Shown: positions 15,201 through 17,432 of the stretch, in pieces
Layout: the number at the start of each line of letters is the position of its first letter
How positions within the stretch are numbered: the stretch's first letter is position 1
Origin: VRUE01 sp036406595
GTDB lineage: Bacteria; Actinomycetota; Thermoleophilia; Solirubrobacterales; 70-9
Length of the DNA stretch: 17,432 bases
NCBI GenBank assembly: GCA_036406595.1
Contig: DASXAR010000029.1
Span: 1-17,432 of the forward strand
Direction: 5' to 3'
The notes under the pieces: model-generated
The model's input: the letters and a program-made list of their open reading frames with translations, nothing else
Told to the model about the DNA's origin: nothing
The model's database searches: none
Made by a program: the position numbers and the translations under genes

Positions 15201-15478
15201 GGCAGCCCGTGGCAGTCCCAGCCGGCCTTGCGCGGCACCCGGTAGCCGCACATCGTCCTGTAGCGCGGGTAGACGTCCTTGAAGACGCGAGCGAGGACGT
15301 GATGGGAGCCGGGACGGCCGTTGGCGGTCGGCGGCCCCTCGTAGAAGCTCCAGACCTCGGCTCCCTCGCGGTTGGCTAGCGAGCGGCGGAAAACGTCGCG
15401 ATCGCGCCAGCGCGCGAGGACGTGCTCCTCCAGCTCGGGGAACGACTGCCTGGTGTCGACTGGCCGAAAGCCCGGCAT
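12224..15478 (-). CDS. ileS: Isoleucyl-tRNA synthetase, type 2 (IleRS2-like)
   Basis: This 1,084-residue class I synthetase charges tRNA-Ile with isoleucine. The signature region is PPTANGRPGSHHV (49-61), where the usual H-x-G-H is replaced by G57-S-H-H60. The second signature, KMSKS, is intact at 603-607. The CP1 editing domain shows WTTTPWTLPGN and GLVHLAPAFGEDDY. WDCHGLPVE and cysteine pairs (CPRC, CWRC, CREC) are also present. The length, the P-T-A-N-G-R-P-G form and the long C-terminal domain point to the eukaryote-like IleRS2 class, often mupirocin-resistant. A low-complexity insert of about 32 residues (about 683-714, Ser/Pro/Ala/Glu-rich) sits before the anticodon-binding domain (LDRWVLSRL), making the protein somewhat longer than usual. 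The ATG at 15478 has no Shine-Dalgarno sequence, and TAGAAT ends ten bases upstream, suggesting a very short or absent leader. No T-box is possible in that space. Confidence 0.95.
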   Translation of the reverse strand: MPGFRPVDTRQSFPELEEHVLARWRDRDVFRRSLANREGAEVWSFYEGPPTANGRPGSHHVLARVFKDVYPRYRTMCGYRVPRKAGWDCHGLPVELEVEKQLGISSKQEIEELGIAEFNRRCRESVFEYVEEWNRLTERIGFWIDLDDPYVTLENDYIESVWWSLRSLWDKRLLYEGHKVVPYCPRCGTALSSHEVALGYEDVEDPSIYVRFPLSDSDASLLVWTTTPWTLPGNVAVAVAPDVTYVKARVGEETLILAEPLLERVLGEGAEVVDRLPGSRLVGRQYRGPVFQLADREPANYPVLAGDFVTTEDGTGLVHLAPAFGEDDYAVAAANGIFDPTEHGTLYNPVRLDGRFDQRVTGFEGRFVKDPEVTAALIDDLRERGLLFREQVYEHSYPHCWRCGTPLLYYAKSSWYVATSEARGDLLANNEQIGWHPEHIKHGRFGKWLENNVDWALSRDRYWGTPLPIWECAEEGCEGRFCAGSVEELRDRARGEVPDDLHRPYIDEVVLDCRECGGEMRRVESVIDTWYDSGAMPFAQFHYPFENEREFEERFPADFICEAIDQTRGWFYTLLAESTLLFDTSSYRNCVCLGLILDPEGQKMSKSRGNVVEPWDVISAHGADAFRWYYLTSQQPWSGYRFSVDTVGESVRQFLLTLWNTYSFWVLYANAEGLSPSDFPDLSSPGAPPAAPGRGSEAASISVSSRPSESEEAAEYEDLDRWVLSRLQATISIVRERMDAFDCTAAGRAIADFVEELSNWYVRLSRRRFWDGDRAAFATLRHCLLEVAALLAPFTPFLADEIHLNLAGGEGEDFGDLADSVHLRDFPRPAPDRADPDLEDAMEAVRLTVELGRAARAQAKVKVRQPLRRAVIVANDAERKAISARADLVMSELNVKELDFVTEEAELVSYAVKPNYRSLGPRFGKRMPQVAAAVEALDPAHIARVMADGGEIGISVDGDEHALAPDEVSLSLQPLEGYEVEAEAGHAVALQLELDDELRREGLAREIVHAVQNARKEAGLEVTDRIELAISGDAGLLEAAREHEPYIAGEVLATAVAYDAADGVTATIDGRELRLSITRPRARR
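13379..13402. repeat. Inverted repeat inside the ileS insert
   Basis: GGACGCGG (13379-13386) and CCGCGTCC (13395-13402) form a perfect 8-bp inverted repeat around an 8-nt centre. It lies in the segment encoding the low-complexity insert of IleRS (residues about 693-700) and keeps the frame. No second copy was noticed in this window. Confidence 0.6.
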
Positions 15479-15487
15479 GGGCAGGTG

Positions 15488-15507
15488 ATTCTAGGAGTGA
15501 GTAGGCT
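15488..15507. promoter_or_regulatory. Divergent leaderless-type promoters of ileS and the SDR gene
   Basis: Only 38 bases separate the two start codons. The minus strand has TAGAAT (15493-15488), nine bases before the ileS ATG; the plus strand has TAGGCT (15502-15507), nine bases before the SDR ATG. Neither side has room for, or shows, a Shine-Dalgarno sequence. Each -35 would lie within or next to the opposite gene. Confidence 0.45.
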
Positions 15508-15516
15508 GCGCGCCGC

Positions 15517-16368
15517 ATGCCCGTCTTCGAGCTGAACGGAAAGGTGGCGCTGGTGACCGGCGCCGCCCGTGGGATCGGCTACGAGACGGCGCGCCAGCTG
15601 CACGCGCGCGGCGCCTCGGTTGCGGTCGTCGATCTCGATGCCGACCAGGCGCGCGAGGCCGCTGAACGAGTCGGCGGGCGCGCGATCGGAATCGCAGCCG
15701 ACGTCACCGACCACGCGGCGATGATGGGGGCCGTCGCCGCGACGGTGGAGCGCTTCGGCGGGCTCGACGTCGTCGTCGCCAACGCCGGCATCGCCCCGCG
15801 TGAGATGGGGACCGCGAACGGCATGCCCGGCGAGGAATGGGAGCGCGTCTTCGAGGTCGACATCCTCGGCGTCTGGCGAACCGTGCGCGCCGCCCTGCCG
15901 CAGATCGTCGAGCGCCGCGGCCACGTCGTCGTGGTCTCGTCGGTCTACGCCTTCGTCAACGGCGTCTTCAACAGCCCCTACGCCGTCGCCAAGGCCGGGG
16001 TCGAGTCGCTCGGGCGCTCGCTGCGTGTCGAGCTGACTCCGCTCGGGTCGAGCGCAAGCGTCGCCTACTTCGGCTGGGTCGACACGACGATGGTCAGGGA
16101 CGCGGAAAACCAGAAGCACTGGGGCCGCGGCCAAAACCGACTCCCGGCCTTCATGTTGCGCCACATTTCGCCGGCCGAGGCGGCCGCGGCGCTGGTTCGG
16201 GGCGTCGAAGAGCGGGCGCCGCGGATCTTCGCGCCGCGCTGGTGGCGCTACGTGTCGGCGTTCCGCGGCATCCTCAACCCGATCATCGAGCGCGGGCTCG
16301 AGCGCGAGGACCAGGTCGCGGCGCTGGTCCGCGACCTCGAAGCGGAAGCCGCGCAGCGCCCGATCTAG
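15517..16368 (+). CDS. SDR family NAD(P)-dependent oxidoreductase
   Basis: This 283-residue classical short-chain dehydrogenase/reductase has the cofactor motif T14-G-A-A-R-G-I-G21, an Asp after the second strand (VVDLD), which favours NAD over NADP, ADVTD, N89-A-G91 and the catalytic S142, Y155-x3-K159 with N-A-G support. The fold is complete. The C-terminal 80 residues include a WGRG...LPAFMLRHISP stretch and an aromatic RWWRY segment, resembling SDRs fused to a short lipid- or membrane-facing tail in mycobacterial-type relatives. The substrate is unknown; an alcohol or ketone of lipid type is a guess. The ATG at 15517 probably follows a leaderless promoter. The stop codon TAG shares the palindrome CTAG with the stop of the next, convergent gene. 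Confidence 0.9.
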   Translation: MPVFELNGKVALVTGAARGIGYETARQLHARGASVAVVDLDADQAREAAERVGGRAIGIAADVTDHAAMMGAVAATVERFGGLDVVVANAGIAPREMGTANGMPGEEWERVFEVDILGVWRTVRAALPQIVERRGHVVVVSSVYAFVNGVFNSPYAVAKAGVESLGRSLRVELTPLGSSASVAYFGWVDTTMVRDAENQKHWGRGQNRLPAFMLRHISPAEAAAALVRGVEERAPRIFAPRWWRYVSAFRGILNPIIERGLEREDQVAALVRDLEAEAAQRPI

Positions 16369-17432
16369 TCGGTGCGGGTCAGCTCCTCGAGCAGGAAGAC
16401 GAACGACTCGTACTCGGCGCCGGTCGCGCGGCTGAGGCCGATCTCGCAGGTGCGGTTGCTCGAGAGGTGGGCGTCGAAGGAGCGGCCCGCGAGCTCGTCC
16501 GCCTGCTCGGCGGTCGCCGCCGCGGTCAGCTCGGGATTCGAGATCCCGCGATCGCCGGCGAAGCCGCAGCAGGTGGCCGAGGGCGCGACGTAGACATCCT
16601 CTGCGAGGACTCCGGCGAGCGCGCGAAGACGCGGGGCGAGGCCCATCAGGCGGGTGGCGCAGGTCGGGTGGACGGTCGCCGAGCCCACCCTGCGCCTGAC
16701 CTCGAGCCGGGGCAGGAGCCGGTCGTGCGCCCAGATCACCGAGTCGAGGATCTCGAGCCGGCCGAGCCGCTCTCCGTTCTCGTCGGTGAGGACACCCTCG
16801 CCCGGAGTCGCGACGGTCTGGGTGCAGGAGGCGGCGTCGATCACAACCGGCAGCTCGCCCTCGCCGCTCCACTCCCAGAGGTGTTCGACCATCTCGTTCG
16901 CCTTGTGAGCGTGCGCGGCGCCAAACCCTTTCGAGCTCCACGGGAGGCCGCAGCAGGTGCCCTCGACCTCGGGCGGAATCCAGACCGGCCGGCCGGCGCG
17001 GGCCGAGACGGCGACCAGCGCCTCGGGAAGGCTCGGAGAACGAGGTCGATGGGCCGAAAACCGTCGCCTGGCGTCGGGAATCGGCCCGTCGGCATGGCGG
17101 CCGAAGATCCGGTTCGTGCAGGACGGCAGGTAGACGGCGGCGGCGCCCTCGCGCGTCGTCGACGGCATGGTCGTCGATGCCGGGCCGGGCAGGCCCGCGC
17201 CGCGCTTGGTCCGGCGCGCGAGCGCCCCGCCGGCCCGCAGCCCCGCCCGCGTCGCCCGCTCGACCGCGGTCCAGCGCTCGGCCGTGCGCAGCGCCAGCGA
17301 TTCCGCCCGCTCGGTCCGCATCCCTCCGCGGAGTTCCTTGACCAGCTTCCCGGTGTCGATCCCGACCGGGCAGGCGAGCTGGCAGGAGCCGTCGGCGGCG
17401 CAGGTGTCGAGCGAGTCGTACTCGTACTCCTC
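16365..17432 (-). CDS. FAD-linked oxidase / D-lactate dehydrogenase-type protein, C-terminal Fe-S part (5' end outside window)
   Basis: The frame runs off the right edge, leaving 355 C-terminal residues. Near the visible start is a Fe-S binding segment, C11-x5-C17-x3-C21-P, continuing VGIDTGKLVK. Two CCG-type cysteine motifs follow, at C160-C161-G (TCCGLPWSSKG) and C288-C289-G (TCCGFAGDRG), as in GlcF/HdrB-like heme- or Fe-S-associated subunits. This order is typical of large FAD-binding oxidoreductases in which a GlcD-like flavin domain is fused to a GlcF-like domain, oxidising D-lactate or another 2-hydroxy acid into the respiratory chain. The flavin domain must lie beyond the window. A stretch of about 20 residues around visible positions 113-133 (GPIPDARRRFSAHRP) looks like a local insertion. 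The ATG at 17321 is internal, not the start. The stop overlaps the SDR stop on the other strand. Confidence 0.88.
   Translation of the reverse strand, partial: EEYEYDSLDTCAADGSCQLACPVGIDTGKLVKELRGGMRTERAESLALRTAERWTAVERATRAGLRAGGALARRTKRGAGLPGPASTTMPSTTREGAAAVYLPSCTNRIFGRHADGPIPDARRRFSAHRPRSPSLPEALVAVSARAGRPVWIPPEVEGTCCGLPWSSKGFGAAHAHKANEMVEHLWEWSGEGELPVVIDAASCTQTVATPGEGVLTDENGERLGRLEILDSVIWAHDRLLPRLEVRRRVGSATVHPTCATRLMGLAPRLRALAGVLAEDVYVAPSATCCGFAGDRGISNPELTAAATAEQADELAGRSFDAHLSSNRTCEIGLSRATGAEYESFVFLLEELTRTD

Noticed and set aside
12521..15379. A 952-codon plus-strand open frame opposite ileS
   Set aside because: It is an antisense shadow in GC-rich DNA: the minus strand encodes a complete IleRS with all motifs, while this frame gives Arg/Asp/Val-rich sequence without any domain.
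1..17432. tRNA genes, rRNA, CRISPR arrays, insertion sequences and att sites
   Set aside because: No cloverleaf-like GGTTCGAATCC segment, no regularly spaced repeats, no transposase or integrase motifs and no flanking duplications were seen.

Overview
The window is very GC-rich, densely packed DNA from a high-GC Gram-positive bacterium. The best guess is an actinomycete-type lineage such as Thermoleophilia/Solirubrobacterales (Actinomycetota). This rests on inference from codon use (strong G/C at third positions), frequent GTG starts, a PAC2-family protein, an IleRS of the ~1,050-residue type 2 class, a Gram-positive type LexA box and the overall gene set. It looks like ordinary chromosome: no phage, transposon, CRISPR, rRNA or tRNA genes are visible, and no gap between genes exceeds about 130 bases.

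Layout. (1) 1-2431, plus strand: the 3' end of a reading frame with one membrane helix and a Pro/Glu-rich tail (possibly the C-terminal extension of a sigma factor), overlapping by GTGA with a secreted protein of Ig-like modules. A hairpin terminator follows. (2) 2481-3924, minus strand: a small, very basic helical protein preceded by two tandem LexA/SOS-type boxes, with an inositol-monophosphatase family enzyme upstream of it. (3) 3968-6814, plus strand: a UvrD-fold protein fused to a Fe-S RecB-type nuclease. Its start codon is not canonical and its helicase motifs are partly lost. (4) 6824-8495, minus strand: a PAC2-family protein and two half-size TauE/SafE membrane proteins. (5) 8566-9921, plus strand: trehalose-phosphatase and a small membrane protein. 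(6) 9899-11623, minus strand: PolX DNA polymerase. (7) 11723-12249, plus strand: thioredoxin and a 59-residue 4-oxalocrotonate tautomerase-like protein. (8) 12224-15478, minus strand: isoleucyl-tRNA synthetase. (9) 15517-16368, plus strand: an SDR oxidoreductase. (10) 16365 to the right edge, minus strand: the C-terminal Fe-S/CCG part of a large FAD-linked oxidase.

How the parts relate. Most genes are housekeeping and functionally independent. DNA repair recurs (SOS-boxed basic protein, Add/Adn-like nuclease, PolX), but these genes are not in one operon. Architecture is compact: three tail-to-tail gene pairs overlap at their stop codons, and the divergent pairs share very short promoter regions with -10-like elements on both strands, several of them placed as for leaderless mRNAs.

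The most interesting points are: the tandem SOS boxes controlling an uncharacterised basic protein with hendecad repeats; the IleRS whose HIGH signature reads G-S-H-H; a palindrome-containing in-frame insert in the same IleRS; and the motor-degenerate helicase-nuclease whose conserved N-terminus, including Walker A, would be lost if a normal start codon were required.
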